From positions 620,001 to 684,000 of the forward strand of contig NZ_LZEU01000001.1 of the NCBI RefSeq assembly GCF_014490745.1: a stretch of 64,000 nucleotides of DNA, given 5' to 3'. The stretch comes from Pseudomonas alcaligenes. Lineage in GTDB: Bacteria > Pseudomonadota > Gammaproteobacteria > Pseudomonadales > Pseudomonadaceae. Shown here piece after piece: positions 1 to 11,394 of the stretch. The translations under genes and the position numbers were made by a program. The notes below the pieces were generated by a model that saw only the letters and a program-made list of their open reading frames with translations, made no database searches and was not told the origin of the DNA. How positions within the stretch are numbered: the first letter of the stretch is position 1; each line of letters begins with the position of its first letter.

Positions 1-1072
1 GCTGGTCGCCCATGCGGTGCGCCAGGCATACCGCGACGTGCTGTTCAACGGCCGGCATCCGACCTTTGTGCTGTTCCTCGAGATCGATCCGAGCGTGGTC
101 GACGTCAACGTGCACCCGACCAAGCACGAAGTGCGCTTCCGCGAGAGCCGCATGGTGCATGACTTCCTCTACGGCACCCTGCACCGGGCACTGGGCGAGG
201 TGCGGCCGGAAGACCAGCTGGCTGCCCCGGCAGCGGTCAGCCAGATGGTGCGCCCCACGGGCCAGGCGGCCGGCGAGTTCGGCCCGCAGGGCGAGATGGG
301 CCTGGCTGCCAGCGTGCTGGAACAGCCGGCGGCGCCATCGTCGGTGTGGCGCTCGCCCGGTGCCGGTTATCAGGCACCGCGGCCCGAGTCCTTCGTGCCT
401 GCCGCCGAGGCCCAGGGGGCCTATCGCGAGTATTTCGCGCCGCTGCCCGAGGCTGTGCCGGCCGGCCTGCCGCAGACCCAGGGCGATATCCCGCCGCTGG
501 GCTACGCCCTGGCTCAGCTCAAGGGCGTGTACATCCTCGCCGAGAATGCCCAGGGCATGGTGCTGGTGGATATGCACGCTGCTCATGAGCGGATCACCTA
601 CGAGCGGCTGAAGACCGCCATGGCCTGCGAGGGGCTGCGCGGCCAGCCGCTGCTGGTGCCGGAGTCGATTGCCCTGAGCCAGCGCGAGGCCGACTGCGCC
701 GAGGAGCATGGCGACTGGTTCCAGCGCCTGGGCTTCGAGTTGCAGCGCCTGGGCGAGGAGAGCCTGGCGATCCGCCAGATCCCGGCCCTGCTCAAGCAGG
801 CCGAAGCCACCCAGCTGGTGCGCGATGTGCTCGCCGATCTGCTGGAATACGGCACCAGTGACCGCATCCAGGCCCATCTCAACGAGCTGCTGGCGACCAT
901 GGCCTGCCACGGCGCAGTGCGCGCCAACCGGCGCCTGACCATCCCCGAGATGAACGGCCTGCTGCGCGACATGGAGCAGACCGAGCGCAGTGGCCAGTGC
1001 AACCATGGTCGGCCGACCTGGACGCAGCTGGGTATGGATGATCTCGACAAGCTGTTCCTGCGCGGTCGCTGA
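1..1072 (+). CDS. mutL: DNA mismatch repair protein MutL, C-terminal part (5' truncated by window edge)
   Basis: The reading frame is open from base 2 to the TGA at 1070-1072, so only the last ~356 codons are present. It starts near the end of the GHKL ATPase region ([11 protein letters not shown] is the family signature), passes through a low-complexity linker (about residues 75-155 of the fragment) and ends with the dimerisation domain. The C-terminal domain carries [12 protein letters not shown], which fits the MutL endonuclease motif DQHA-x2-E-x4-E with Met for Gln, plus ACHGA and CNHGRPT. This protein should therefore be a nicking MutL, as in most bacteria that lack MutH. It acts with MutS in strand-directed mismatch repair. 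miaA follows 33 bases downstream, the usual arrangement. Confidence 0.97.
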   Translation, partial: LVAHAVRQAYRDVLFNGRHPTFVLFLEIDPSVVDVNVHPTKHEVRFRESRMVHDFLYGTLHRALGEVRPEDQLAAPAAVSQMVRPTGQAAGEFGPQGEMGLAASVLEQPAAPSSVWRSPGAGYQAPRPESFVPAAEAQGAYREYFAPLPEAVPAGLPQTQGDIPPLGYALAQLKGVYILAENAQGMVLVDMHAAHERITYERLKTAMACEGLRGQPLLVPESIALSQREADCAEEHGDWFQRLGFELQRLGEESLAIRQIPALLKQAEATQLVRDVLADLLEYGTSDRIQAHLNELLATMACHGAVRANRRLTIPEMNGLLRDMEQTERSGQCNHGRPTWTQLGMDDLDKLFLRGR

Positions 1073-1105
1073 GTCGACACCTATTGCGCCTGGAGCGCCT
1101 CTTCG

Positions 1106-2074
1106 ATGTCTCAACTGCCTCCCGCCATCTTCCTGATGGGCCCGACCGCAGCCGGCAAGACCGACCTGGCCCTGGCGCTGGCCGATGCCTTGCCTTGCGA
1201 GCTGATCAGCGTGGATTCGGCGCTGATCTACCGCGGTATGGATATCGGCACGGCCAAGCCGGATCGCGCCACCCTTGAGCGTTATCCGCACCGCCTGATC
1301 GATATCCGCGACCCGGCCGAGAGCTACTCGGCGGCCGAGTTCCGCGCTGACGCCCTGGCGGCCATGGCGGAGATCACAGCGCGCGGGCGCATTCCGCTGC
1401 TGGTCGGCGGCACCATGTTGTATTTCAAGGCGTTGCTGGAAGGCCTGGCCGATATGCCCAGTGCTGACCCCGTGGTGCGCGCCGAGCTGGAGGCGCGGGC
1501 GGCCGTCGAGGGTTGGGAGGCGCTGCACCGCGAGCTGGCGGCGGTCGATCCTGAGTCGGCGGCGCGAATTCACCCCAACGACCCGCAGCGCCTGACCCGG
1601 GCGCTGGAGGTCTACCGTGTCAGCGGCCTCAGCATGACCGCCCATCGGCAGCGCCAGGCTGCGCAAAATAGCGGTTTAGACGCGCCGGAAATGGCGCATT
1701 TGCCTTATACTGTGGCGCAATTCGCCATAGCTCCGACGCAGCGCCAGGTGCTGCATGCGCGTATCGCGCAACGTTTTCACCTGATGCTGGAACAGGGCTT
1801 CGTCGAAGAGGTCGAAGCGTTGCGCCTGCGGGGCGACCTGCATGCGGGATTGCCGTCGATCCGCGCGGTGGGCTATCGCCAGGTATGGGATTACCTGGAC
1901 GGGCGCCTCGGCCGCGAGGACATGGCGGAACGGGGGATCATCGCCACACGCCAGTTGGCCAAGCGCCAGTTCACCTGGTTGCGCAGCTGGGCAGCCCTGG
2001 AGTGGCTGGACAGCCAGGCCGACGACAATCTGTTGCGTACCTTGAAATACCTCAAGACGGTCTCCATATTGTGA
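1106..2074 (+). CDS. miaA: tRNA dimethylallyltransferase MiaA
   Basis: MiaA transfers a dimethylallyl group to N6 of A37 in tRNAs that read UNN codons. The 322-residue product is family length. It has the P-loop GPTAAGKT at residues 12-19 and the [16 protein letters not shown] substrate-binding segment. The start is the first ATG after mutL. Around codons 185-205 the base composition becomes less GC-rich than the flanks and contains TTATACT near 1706; in E. coli hfq promoters lie inside miaA, so an internal promoter is possible here but unproven. hfq follows 102 bases after the stop. Confidence 0.97.
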   Translation: MSQLPPAIFLMGPTAAGKTDLALALADALPCELISVDSALIYRGMDIGTAKPDRATLERYPHRLIDIRDPAESYSAAEFRADALAAMAEITARGRIPLLVGGTMLYFKALLEGLADMPSADPVVRAELEARAAVEGWEALHRELAAVDPESAARIHPNDPQRLTRALEVYRVSGLSMTAHRQRQAAQNSGLDAPEMAHLPYTVAQFAIAPTQRQVLHARIAQRFHLMLEQGFVEEVEALRLRGDLHAGLPSIRAVGYRQVWDYLDGRLGREDMAERGIIATRQLAKRQFTWLRSWAALEWLDSQADDNLLRTLKYLKTVSIL

Positions 2075-2176
2075 TGAGACCCGTCAATTCGCCGTCTATC
2101 CTTGGTTTTCAAGGCTGATACGGCATAAAAGCCATTTTTGCGTTACTACTTTTAGACCTCTACAGGAGTGCGGCAC

Positions 2177-2431
2177 ATGTCAAAAGGGCATTCGCTACAA
2201 GACCCTTACCTGAATACCCTGCGTAAGGAACGCGTACCGGTTTCCATCTATCTGGTTAACGGCATCAAGCTGCAAGGCCAGATCGAATCCTTCGACCAGT
2301 TCGTTATTTTGCTGAAGAACACTGTCAGCCAGATGGTCTACAAACACGCCATTTCCACCGTGGTGCCGAGCCGCCCGGTGCGTCTGCCGAGCGCCGGTGA
2401 AGGCGAGCAAGCCGAGCCGGGCAACATTTGA
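2177..2431 (+). CDS. hfq: RNA chaperone Hfq
   Basis: The 84-residue protein is an Sm-like hexameric RNA chaperone that pairs small RNAs with mRNAs and, with Crc in pseudomonads, mediates catabolite repression. The Sm1 part ([20 protein letters not shown]) and Sm2 part ending in the diagnostic YKHA motif are intact, followed by a short acidic, disordered tail. I chose the ATG at 2177 (MSKGHSLQD), which has an AGGAG-type site about 8 bases upstream. An in-frame GTG at 2168 would overlap that site. The spacer before it contains a weak CCTTG/CAAGG hairpin but no clear terminator. Confidence 0.98.
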   Translation: MSKGHSLQDPYLNTLRKERVPVSIYLVNGIKLQGQIESFDQFVILLKNTVSQMVYKHAISTVVPSRPVRLPSAGEGEQAEPGNI

Positions 2432-2443
2432 CGGGAGTCTGTC

Positions 2444-3745
2444 TTGTTCTTTGAGCGCCACGGTGGTGGTGAGCAAGCGATCCTTGTTCATCTGGAAGGT
2501 GCAAATCCCGAGGCGCGCGAAGACCCGCAGGAGTTCCGCGAACTGGCTCTTTCAGCCGGCGCGGATGTGGTGGCCTTCGTCAATGTGCCGCGCCATATGC
2601 CGACCGCCAAGTTCCTGGTCGGCAGCGGCAAGGTCGAAGAGCTGCGTGATCTGGTCAAGGCCGAAGGGGCCGAGCTGGTCATCTTCAACCACACCCTTAC
2701 ACCCAGCCAGGAGCGCAACCTCGAGCGCGCCTTCGAGTGCCGGGTGCTCGACCGTACCGGTCTGATTCTCGATATCTTCGCTCAACGTGCGCGTACCCAT
2801 GAAGGCAAGCTGCAGGTCGAACTGGCCCAGCTCAACCACATGAGCACGCGTCTGGTGCGCGGCTGGACTCACCTGGAGAGGCAGAAGGGCGGTATCGGTC
2901 TGCGCGGTCCGGGTGAAACCCAGCTGGAAACCGACCGCCGCCTGCTGCGGGTACGCATTCGCCAGATCAAGCAACGCCTGGACAAGGTGCGCAGCCAGCG
3001 CGAGCAGGCCCGGCGCGGGCGCAAGCGGGCGGACATTCCTTCGGTTTCCCTGGTCGGCTATACCAACGCCGGCAAGTCGACCCTGTTCAATGCGCTGACC
3101 ACCTCCGAGGTGTATGCCGCCGACCAGCTGTTCGCCACCCTCGACCCGACCTTGCGCCGCCTCGAGCTGGACGACCTGGGGCCGGTGGTGCTGGCCGACA
3201 CGGTGGGTTTCATTCGCCACCTGCCGCACAAGCTGGTGGAGGCTTTCCGCGCCACCCTGGAAGAGTCGAGCAACGCCGACCTGCTGTTGCACGTGATCGA
3301 TGCTCACGAGCCGGAGCGTGATCAGCAGATCGAGCAGGTCATGGCGGTGCTCGGCGAGATCGGTGCCAACGAGCTGCCGATGCTCGAGGTGTACAACAAG
3401 ATCGACCTGCTCGAGGGCGTCGAGCCGCAGATCCAGCGCGATGGCGACGGCAAGCCGCAGCGCGTCTGGCTGTCGGCGCGCGACGGCCAGGGCCTGGAAC
3501 TGCTGCGTCAGGCGGTGGCCGAGCTGCTCGGTGAGGATCTGTTCGTCGGTACCCTGCGCCTGCCGCAGCGCCTGGGCCGGCTGCGTGCCGGTTTCTTCGC
3601 GCTGAATGCGGTGCAGAGCGAGGCGCATGACGAGGAGGGCGCGATCCTGCTGGCCATCCGTCTGCCGCGGGTCGAGCTTAACCGGCTGGTCAGTCGCGAA
3701 GGTTTGCAGCCGCAGGAATTCCTCGAGCAACACACTTTGCAATAA
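2444..3745 (+). CDS. hflX: Ribosome-associated GTPase HflX
   Basis: HflX is a conserved Obg-HflX superfamily GTPase that splits stalled 70S ribosomes. The 433-residue protein has the N-terminal HflX domain with a glycine-rich segment (RQKGGIGLRGPGETQ) and then the G domain: G1 GYTNAGKST at residues 205-213, G3 DTVGF and G4 NKID. The start is a TTG at 2444, giving MFFERHGGGEQ, which is the expected N terminus; CGGGAG lies 6-12 bases upstream and no ATG alternative fits. It sits 12 bases after hfq and is probably cotranscribed with it. Confidence 0.96.
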   Translation: MFFERHGGGEQAILVHLEGANPEAREDPQEFRELALSAGADVVAFVNVPRHMPTAKFLVGSGKVEELRDLVKAEGAELVIFNHTLTPSQERNLERAFECRVLDRTGLILDIFAQRARTHEGKLQVELAQLNHMSTRLVRGWTHLERQKGGIGLRGPGETQLETDRRLLRVRIRQIKQRLDKVRSQREQARRGRKRADIPSVSLVGYTNAGKSTLFNALTTSEVYAADQLFATLDPTLRRLELDDLGPVVLADTVGFIRHLPHKLVEAFRATLEESSNADLLLHVIDAHEPERDQQIEQVMAVLGEIGANELPMLEVYNKIDLLEGVEPQIQRDGDGKPQRVWLSARDGQGLELLRQAVAELLGEDLFVGTLRLPQRLGRLRAGFFALNAVQSEAHDEEGAILLAIRLPRVELNRLVSREGLQPQEFLEQHTLQ

Positions 3746-3841
3746 AGCCCGCGCCATCGCTTTTGCGGCGGACGGCAGGCATTCTGTAGCATGGGCCGGC
3801 GCGCCGCGGGTGCGTCTTTGCTTTATCAGATGGAGAGCGCT

Positions 3842-4984
3842 ATGGCTTGGAATGAGCCGGGTGGCAACTCGAACAATCAGGATCCCTGGGGTGGCCGCAA
3901 AGGCGGTGGCCGACAAGGGCCGCCGGATCTCGACGAAGCCTTCCGCAAGCTGCAGGAGAGCCTGAATGGCATCTTCGGCGGCGGCAAGAAACGTGACGAT
4001 AGCTCGGGCGGTGGTTTCGGCCTGCTCGGCATCGGTGTGGCGCTGCTGGCGGTCGTCTGGCTGTGGAATGCCATCTATATCGTCGATGCCCAGGAGCAGG
4101 CGGTGATCCTGCGTCTCGGCAAGTACCACGAGACGGTGGGCCAGGGGCTGAACATCTACTTCCCGCCCTTCGACAAGAAATTCCAGGAGAACGTGACCCG
4201 CGAGCGAACCTTCTCCAAGCAGGGGCAGATGCTCACCGAGGACGAGAATATCGTCGAGGTGCCGCTGACCGTGCAGTACAAGATCAGCAACCTCAAGGAC
4301 TTCGTGCTCAACGTCGACCAGCCTGAGGTCAGCCTGCAGCACGCTACCGAGAGCGCCCTGCGCCACGTCGCCGGCTCCACCTCGATGGACGAGGTGATCA
4401 CCCTCGGTCGCGAGCAGATGTCGATGGCGGTGAGCAAGCGTCTGCAGACCTTCCTCGACAACTACGGCACCGGTATCACCGTCACCCAGGTCAACATCCA
4501 GCGTGCGGCGGCTCCGGCCGAGGTCAAGGATGCCTTCGACGACGTGATCCGTGCTCGCGAAGACGAGCAGCGCGAGAAGAACCAGGCAGAAACCTACGCC
4601 AATGGCGTGGTGCCGGAAGCCCGCGGTCAGGCCCAGCGCATCATTGAAGATGCCAACGGCTATCGCGACGAAGTGGTGGCGCGTGCCCAGGGTGAGGCGG
4701 ATCGCTTCACCAAGCTGGTTGCCGAATACCGCAAGGCGCCGGAAGTGACCCGTCAGCGCCTCTACCTGGACACCATGCAGCAGGTCTTCAGCAATACCAG
4801 CAAGGTGCTGGTGACTGGCAAAGAGGGGCAGAACAACCTGCTCTATCTGCCGCTGGACAAGATGATCGACAGCCGCGGCGGTGTGCCGGTCGGTTCCGCG
4901 GCGCCTGCCGCCAGTGGCGAGACCACCACGCGGATCGTTGGCGATCTGCAGCAGCGTGACCTGCGTTCGAGGGAGAGCCGCTGA
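3842..4984 (+). CDS. hflK: HflK, membrane subunit of the HflKC complex
   Basis: HflK is an SPFH (band 7/prohibitin-like) protein that forms a large cage with HflC around the FtsH protease and modulates its activity. The 380-residue product has a Gly/Asn-rich cytoplasmic N terminus, one transmembrane segment at about residues 58-81 and a large periplasmic SPFH domain. I chose the ATG at 3842 (MAWNEPGGNSNNQDPW) over an in-frame ATG 51 bases upstream because it matches the family N terminus. The stop overlaps the hflC start (ATGA), so translation is probably coupled. Confidence 0.97.
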   Translation: MAWNEPGGNSNNQDPWGGRKGGGRQGPPDLDEAFRKLQESLNGIFGGGKKRDDSSGGGFGLLGIGVALLAVVWLWNAIYIVDAQEQAVILRLGKYHETVGQGLNIYFPPFDKKFQENVTRERTFSKQGQMLTEDENIVEVPLTVQYKISNLKDFVLNVDQPEVSLQHATESALRHVAGSTSMDEVITLGREQMSMAVSKRLQTFLDNYGTGITVTQVNIQRAAAPAEVKDAFDDVIRAREDEQREKNQAETYANGVVPEARGQAQRIIEDANGYRDEVVARAQGEADRFTKLVAEYRKAPEVTRQRLYLDTMQQVFSNTSKVLVTGKEGQNNLLYLPLDKMIDSRGGVPVGSAAPAASGETTTRIVGDLQQRDLRSRESR

Positions 4985-5853
4985 TGAGCAACAAGTCCCT
5001 ATTTGCCCTGATCGGCGCGGTGGTTCTGGCTGTACTGGTGTGGAACAGCCTGTATATCGTCACCCAGACCGAGAAGGCCGTGCTCCTGCAGTTCGGTAAG
5101 ATCCAGGTGGCCGATGTGCAGCCGGGCCTGCACGTGAAGATCCCGGGGGTCAACCAGGTGCGCAAGTTCGACGCCCGCCTGCTGACCCTGGAATCGCCGA
5201 TCCAGCGCATCCTGACCAAGGAAAAGAAAGCGGTGATGGTGGATGCCTATGCCAAGTGGCGGGTGGCGGATGCCGAGCGCTTCTATACCGCGACTTCCGG
5301 CCTGAAGCAGATTGCCGACGACCGCCTGTCCCAGCGTCTGGTGTCGGCGCTGTCCAACCAGTTCGGTACCCGTTCGCTCAACGAGGTGGTGTCCGGTGAG
5401 CGCGATGCGCTGATGGCAGCCATCACCAAGTCGCTCAACGGCATGGCGCAGAAGGAGCTGGGCATCGAAGTGGTGGACGTGCGGGTCAAGGCCATCGACC
5501 TGCCGAAAGAGGTCTATCGCAGCGTGTTCGACCGCATGAGCTCCGAGCGTGAGCGCGAAGCCCGCGAACACCGCTCCAAGGGCAAGGAACTGGCCGAGGG
5601 GATTCGCGCCGATGCCGATCGGCAGAAGCGGGTGATCCTGGCTGAGGCCTATCGCGAGGCTGAAGAAGTGCGCGGTGATGGTGATGCCAAGGCCGCGGCG
5701 ATCTACGCCAAGGCCTATGGCCAGGATGCCGAGTTCTACGCCTTCTACCGTAGCCTGGGTGCCTACCGCGACAGCTTCTCCAGCAAGAACGATGTACTGG
5801 TGCTGGATCCGCAGAGCGAGTTCTTCCGCTACCTGCAGCAATCCAAGCCCTGA
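4984..5853 (+). CDS. hflC: HflC, membrane subunit of the HflKC complex
   Basis: This is the partner of HflK. The 289-residue protein has an N-terminal transmembrane anchor (about residues 5-26), an SPFH domain and a charged coiled-coil region (about residues 180-230), which is the normal HflC layout. The ATG at 4984 shares one base with the hflK TGA. A strong hairpin (5864-5890) and a terminator-like structure (5924-5949) follow, so this is probably the main 3' end of the hfq-hflX-hflK-hflC unit. Confidence 0.97.
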   Translation: MSNKSLFALIGAVVLAVLVWNSLYIVTQTEKAVLLQFGKIQVADVQPGLHVKIPGVNQVRKFDARLLTLESPIQRILTKEKKAVMVDAYAKWRVADAERFYTATSGLKQIADDRLSQRLVSALSNQFGTRSLNEVVSGERDALMAAITKSLNGMAQKELGIEVVDVRVKAIDLPKEVYRSVFDRMSSEREREAREHRSKGKELAEGIRADADRQKRVILAEAYREAEEVRGDGDAKAAAIYAKAYGQDAEFYAFYRSLGAYRDSFSSKNDVLVLDPQSEFFRYLQQSKP

Positions 5854-5863
5854 TCGAGGCGCT

Positions 5864-5890
5864 CCCGACGTGGCCGTTCGGCCCGTCGGG
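5864..5890 (+). other. Hairpin downstream of hflC
   Basis: The spacer holds CCCGACG-T-GGCC-GTTC-GGCC-CGTCGGG, an 11-pair stem with a single bulged T. No T-run follows, so on its own it is more likely an mRNA 3'-end stabilising hairpin than a terminator. Confidence 0.6.
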
Positions 5891-5923
5891 GTGACCGTCA
5901 GGGAAAACGTGTTATCATGGGTC

Positions 5924-5949
5924 AGCCGGGTAAACAGCCCGGCTTTTTT
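5924..5949 (+). terminator. Rho-independent terminator after hflKC
   Basis: AGCCGGG (5924-5930) pairs with CCCGGCT (5938-5944) across a 7-base loop and runs directly into TTTTTT. It lies only ~15 bases before the DUF2065 start codon, so some readthrough, or a separate start for the downstream genes, is implied. Confidence 0.75.
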
Positions 5950-5964
5950 GCGTCTGCGGGAATC

Positions 5965-6150
5965 ATGTTGCAGGAATTCGGTATCGCGTTGTGCCTGGTG
6001 TTGGTACTGGAAGGCGTCTTGCCCTTCCTCTATCCCCGGCAGTGGCGCGCAGTGCTCGCCCAGGTGGCGCAGCTGTCTGACCGCCGCCTGCGCCTGATCG
6101 GGCTGGCCAGCATGTTGCTGGGGACTGCCCTCCTGTATCTGCTTCACTGA
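5965..6150 (+). CDS. DUF2065 small inner-membrane protein (YjeT-like)
   Basis: The product is 61 residues with two hydrophobic segments (about 5-21 and 43-60) joined by a short basic loop containing LYPRQWR, the pattern of the DUF2065/YjeT family. That family is regularly found between hflC and hisZ/purA in gammaproteobacteria. Its function is unknown. I chose the ATG at 5965 ([10 protein letters not shown]). A longer frame from 5917 would read through the terminator hairpin and adds unrelated residues. Confidence 0.8.
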   Translation: MLQEFGIALCLVLVLEGVLPFLYPRQWRAVLAQVAQLSDRRLRLIGLASMLLGTALLYLLH

Positions 6151-6185
6151 AGGCTTGCCGCCCGCACCGAGAGGGGAATGGCGAA

Positions 6186-8724
<2,539 letters not shown>

Positions 8725-8742
8725 TCCGTCGGGTGTAATAAC

Positions 8743-8770
8743 AAAAAGGCCGCTCTCGAGCGGCCTTTTT
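8743..8770 (+). terminator. Rho-independent terminator after purA
   Basis: AAAAAGGCCGCT and AGCGGCCTTTTT form a perfect 12-bp stem with loop CTCG. The A and T flanks make it functional in either direction, but only purA converges on it. Confidence 0.92.
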
Positions 8771-8878
8771 GCATGCTGGCAAAGTGCTCTTGGTGGCCTA
8801 TACCTTGCTTTAGGTTACAGCTTTGCTGCCTGCGGCCGATGCCCTGCCGTGGGCCGTCCTGGCGGAAGGAGTTGAGCA

Positions 8879-10813
8879 GTGTCCGTTCTATTTTCGTTGT
8901 TGCGCAGTCGTCTGTTGCGCCCGGTATTCATCGCCCTAGGTCTGGCCATGCTGGTGCAGGTGGGGCTGGCGGTATGGCTGACACGAGCCAGCGTGGATGG
9001 CCTGGTGGTCGATCTGACCCAGCGTCTGGGTGGCGAAAGTGAGCGCCTGGCGGGTGAGCTGGGCAGTGCCGAGAAGGAAATGAGCGCCGGCCTGGCTGCG
9101 CTTTCGGCCAATACCCGCGAGCGCCTCACTGGCGGCCTGTCGGGGCAGCTCAAGGGCGAGCAGGCGCAGCTGCGCAAGGTGCTGCAAGAGAATCTCAAGC
9201 AATCCGGCAACTCGCTGGCGCAGCTGCTGGCCGGCGTGGCGCCCAAGGCCATCTGGGATAACGACTCGCCGGCCCTGACTGCCTTTACCCGCATCGTCCA
9301 GCGCGATCCGGCGGTGCTCTTCGCCATTTACTACGACGCCCAGGGCCAGCGCCTGACGCGCAACTTCAACCGCAGCAGCCCGCAGGTGCGTGAGCTGATC
9401 GCTGCCGGCACGGGGGCAACGCCCCTGGAGAAGCTGGTGGATGCCGCCTCGCGCGACCCGCGGGTGCACCTGGTCGAGGTCGATATCAATCCGATGGGGG
9501 CCTCGATCGGCAAGATCCAGCTGGGGCTGTCACTGGATGCCGTGGAACAGGAGCTGACGGCGTTGGATGGGCGCTTCGCCGTGCTGGTGGGGAGCGCCGG
9601 CGAGCTGGTCGACAGCAGCCTGAGCGGTGCCGCCCAGGAAAGCACCAAGGCGCTGCAGCAGCGCCTGCAGGCGGCAGAGCAGGCGACCCAGGAGATGGCG
9701 CGCAATGGCAGCGATACCGTGCGCCAGTCGACCGATGGTCTGCGCTGGCGTATCGCCCTCGGCTTGCTGGTGGTCGGTGTGCTGACCCTGGTGGCGGTGG
9801 CGCTGGTGCTGGGCTGGCGGGTGCTCAGTCGCCTGCAGCTGCTGATTGCTGCATTGCAGGATCTGGCGGCCGGGGAGGGTGACCTGACTCGCCGGGTGCA
9901 GCTGGATAGTCGCGACGAAGTGGGCGACATGGCCGATGCGGTCAACCGTTTCATCGCCAAGCTGCAGCCTATTGTGCGCGAGGCGGGCGAGGTGGCGGCG
10001 CGTACCGGCGACGAGATCCGCAGCCTGGCGCAGCGCAGTGCAGCGGCGGAGTCGGCTTCGGCTCGTCAGCGCGATGAGGTGGCCGGCAGTCTGCAGGCGC
10101 TGGAGGAAATGGCTGGTGCCGCGCAGGCGGAAAGCCAGGCCATGCATGCGGCGCAGCAGCGGGTGGCGGCGATTCGCCAGGCCGCCCACGAGAATGCGGC
10201 GATTGCCGCCAAGGTCGGCGGCCTGATCGAGGCGCTGGTGGCGCGGGTGGAGAACGGCTCGGCGGTGATCGAGCGGCTGGCGCGGCAGAGCGAGCAGATC
10301 GAAGTGGTGCTGACGGTGATCCAGTCGATTGCCGAGCAGACCAACCTGCTGGCGCTGAACGCGGCCATCGAGGCGGCGCGGGCTGGCGAGAGCGGGCGTG
10401 GCTTTGCCGTGGTGGCCGACGAGGTGCGTGCCCTGGCGAGCAAGACCCAGCAGTCCACCGGCGATATCCAGGCGCATATCGCGGCGCTGCAGAAGGGCGC
10501 GAGCGAGGCGGTGGCGGTGATCGGTCAGGCCGGCGCGCAGGCGGCCGAAGGTCTGCAGGCCCTGCGCGACAGCGCGCGCCTGCAGCAATCGGTACAGGCT
10601 TCGGTGGATGAGGTGCATGGCGCCATCGATGCGGCGACGCGGGCGGCGAGCCATCAGGCCGATGGCGCCAGTGCCGTGCGTGGTCGGGTCGAGGTGATCC
10701 ATGGCGAAGCGCAGCGCGCGGCGCAGGCGGTCAGCGAGACGGCGGCCAGCGGGCGGGTGGTCGATGGTCTGGTGGCACAGCTGAAGGCCAGCTTCGCCCA
10801 GTTCAAGGTCTAG
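8879..10813 (+). CDS. Methyl-accepting chemotaxis protein
   Basis: This 644-residue transmembrane chemoreceptor should signal to CheA/CheW. It has a first transmembrane helix at about residues 14-34, a ~250-residue periplasmic sensor region, a second helix at about 289-313, a HAMP domain to about 365 and a cytoplasmic coiled coil. The tip contains [17 protein letters not shown] near residue 505. I do not recognise the ligand-binding fold; the alternating hydrophobic/charged pattern suggests mostly helical structure. No CheR-binding pentapeptide is present at the C terminus. The start is a GTG at 8879 with GGAAGGA about 9 bases upstream. It is a stand-alone gene between two terminators. Confidence 0.95.
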   Translation: MSVLFSLLRSRLLRPVFIALGLAMLVQVGLAVWLTRASVDGLVVDLTQRLGGESERLAGELGSAEKEMSAGLAALSANTRERLTGGLSGQLKGEQAQLRKVLQENLKQSGNSLAQLLAGVAPKAIWDNDSPALTAFTRIVQRDPAVLFAIYYDAQGQRLTRNFNRSSPQVRELIAAGTGATPLEKLVDAASRDPRVHLVEVDINPMGASIGKIQLGLSLDAVEQELTALDGRFAVLVGSAGELVDSSLSGAAQESTKALQQRLQAAEQATQEMARNGSDTVRQSTDGLRWRIALGLLVVGVLTLVAVALVLGWRVLSRLQLLIAALQDLAAGEGDLTRRVQLDSRDEVGDMADAVNRFIAKLQPIVREAGEVAARTGDEIRSLAQRSAAAESASARQRDEVAGSLQALEEMAGAAQAESQAMHAAQQRVAAIRQAAHENAAIAAKVGGLIEALVARVENGSAVIERLARQSEQIEVVLTVIQSIAEQTNLLALNAAIEAARAGESGRGFAVVADEVRALASKTQQSTGDIQAHIAALQKGASEAVAVIGQAGAQAAEGLQALRDSARLQQSVQASVDEVHGAIDAATRAASHQADGASAVRGRVEVIHGEAQRAAQAVSETAASGRVVDGLVAQLKASFAQFKV

Positions 10814-10870
10814 GGTTGGCAGGGGGCGTCAGTGTGGCGCTCCATGGCTTTTTCCGGGCCAGAAAAGACA

Positions 10871-10893
10871 AAACCGAGCCAGTGGCTCGGTTT
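10871..10893. terminator. Bidirectional terminator between the chemoreceptor gene and the tRNA-Leu pair
   Basis: AAACCGAGCC pairs with GGCTCGGTTT around a very short loop, with T-rich sequence on both sides (TTTTGTTTTG on +, TTTTGTCTTTT on -). It can end the + strand chemoreceptor transcript and the - strand tRNA transcript. Confidence 0.8.
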
Positions 10894-10905
10894 TGTTTTG
10901 AAGAG

Positions 10906-10992
10906 TGGTGCCCAGGAGAAGACTCGAACTTCCACGGTGTTGCCACCGCTAGGACCTGAACCTAGTGCGTCTACCAATTCCGCCACCTGGGC
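10906..10992 (-). tRNA. tRNA-Leu (anticodon CAG), copy 1
   Basis: On the - strand this is an 87-nt class II tRNA with encoded CCA. It has acceptor stem GCCCAGG/CCTGGGC, anticodon stem CTAGG/CCTAG enclosing a loop with anticodon CAG (complement of 10956-10958), a long variable arm and a TTCGAGT T-loop. It reads the codon CUG, the dominant Leu codon of this genome. It is identical to the copy 109 bases upstream on the same strand and lies just before the bidirectional terminator. Confidence 0.97.
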
Positions 10993-11100
10993 ACATTGCG
11001 ATGACGAATCATCGACTTTTTGCAGCGTTCATCGGCTATGCCGATACGGTGTTGCTGCTCCGTTGAAGCGAAATCAAGCTGGCGCTCGATTTCTGAATAG

Positions 11101-11187
11101 TGGTGCCCAGGAGAAGACTCGAACTTCCACGGTGTTGCCACCGCTAGGACCTGAACCTAGTGCGTCTACCAATTCCGCCACCTGGGC
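11101..11187 (-). tRNA. tRNA-Leu (anticodon CAG), copy 2
   Basis: This is identical over 87 nt to the downstream copy. It is the promoter-proximal gene of a two-tRNA transcript, with a good sigma-70 promoter 65-93 bases upstream on the - strand. The tandem identical pair fits high demand for CUG decoding. Confidence 0.97.
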
Positions 11188-11251
11188 ACGGGAAACTATG
11201 ATGAATCAGTCGTTTCCGTGTTACAACGTCTCAGCAACGTTGAGGCCGCGA

Positions 11252-11280
11252 ACTATACGGATGCGGTTTTTGCTTGTAAA
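11252..11280 (-). promoter_or_regulatory. Sigma-70 promoter of the tRNA-Leu pair
   Basis: On the - strand TTTACA (-35) and TATAGT (-10) are separated by exactly 17 bp. A GC-rich discriminator follows (TCGCGGCC), as expected for stringently controlled stable-RNA promoters. Confidence 0.8.
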
Positions 11281-11394
11281 CCCCTGACGGTAAAAAAATT
11301 ATTGTCGCGGGAAAAGCTGACCCCCGAGGTCGTTTCGCGCTTCAATAGGCAAATGGCAAACACATCTATATATGCGTAAAGGTGATTTCACTTA

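Noticed and set aside
2552..4366. 604-codon open frame on the - strand opposite hflX-hflK
   Set aside because: It is the antisense shadow of two well-supported genes in GC-rich DNA, with low-complexity Leu/Gln/His composition and no domain.
10832..11287. 151-codon + strand frame containing a repeated peptide
   Set aside because: The repeated peptide is simply the two tRNA-Leu genes read on the wrong strand.
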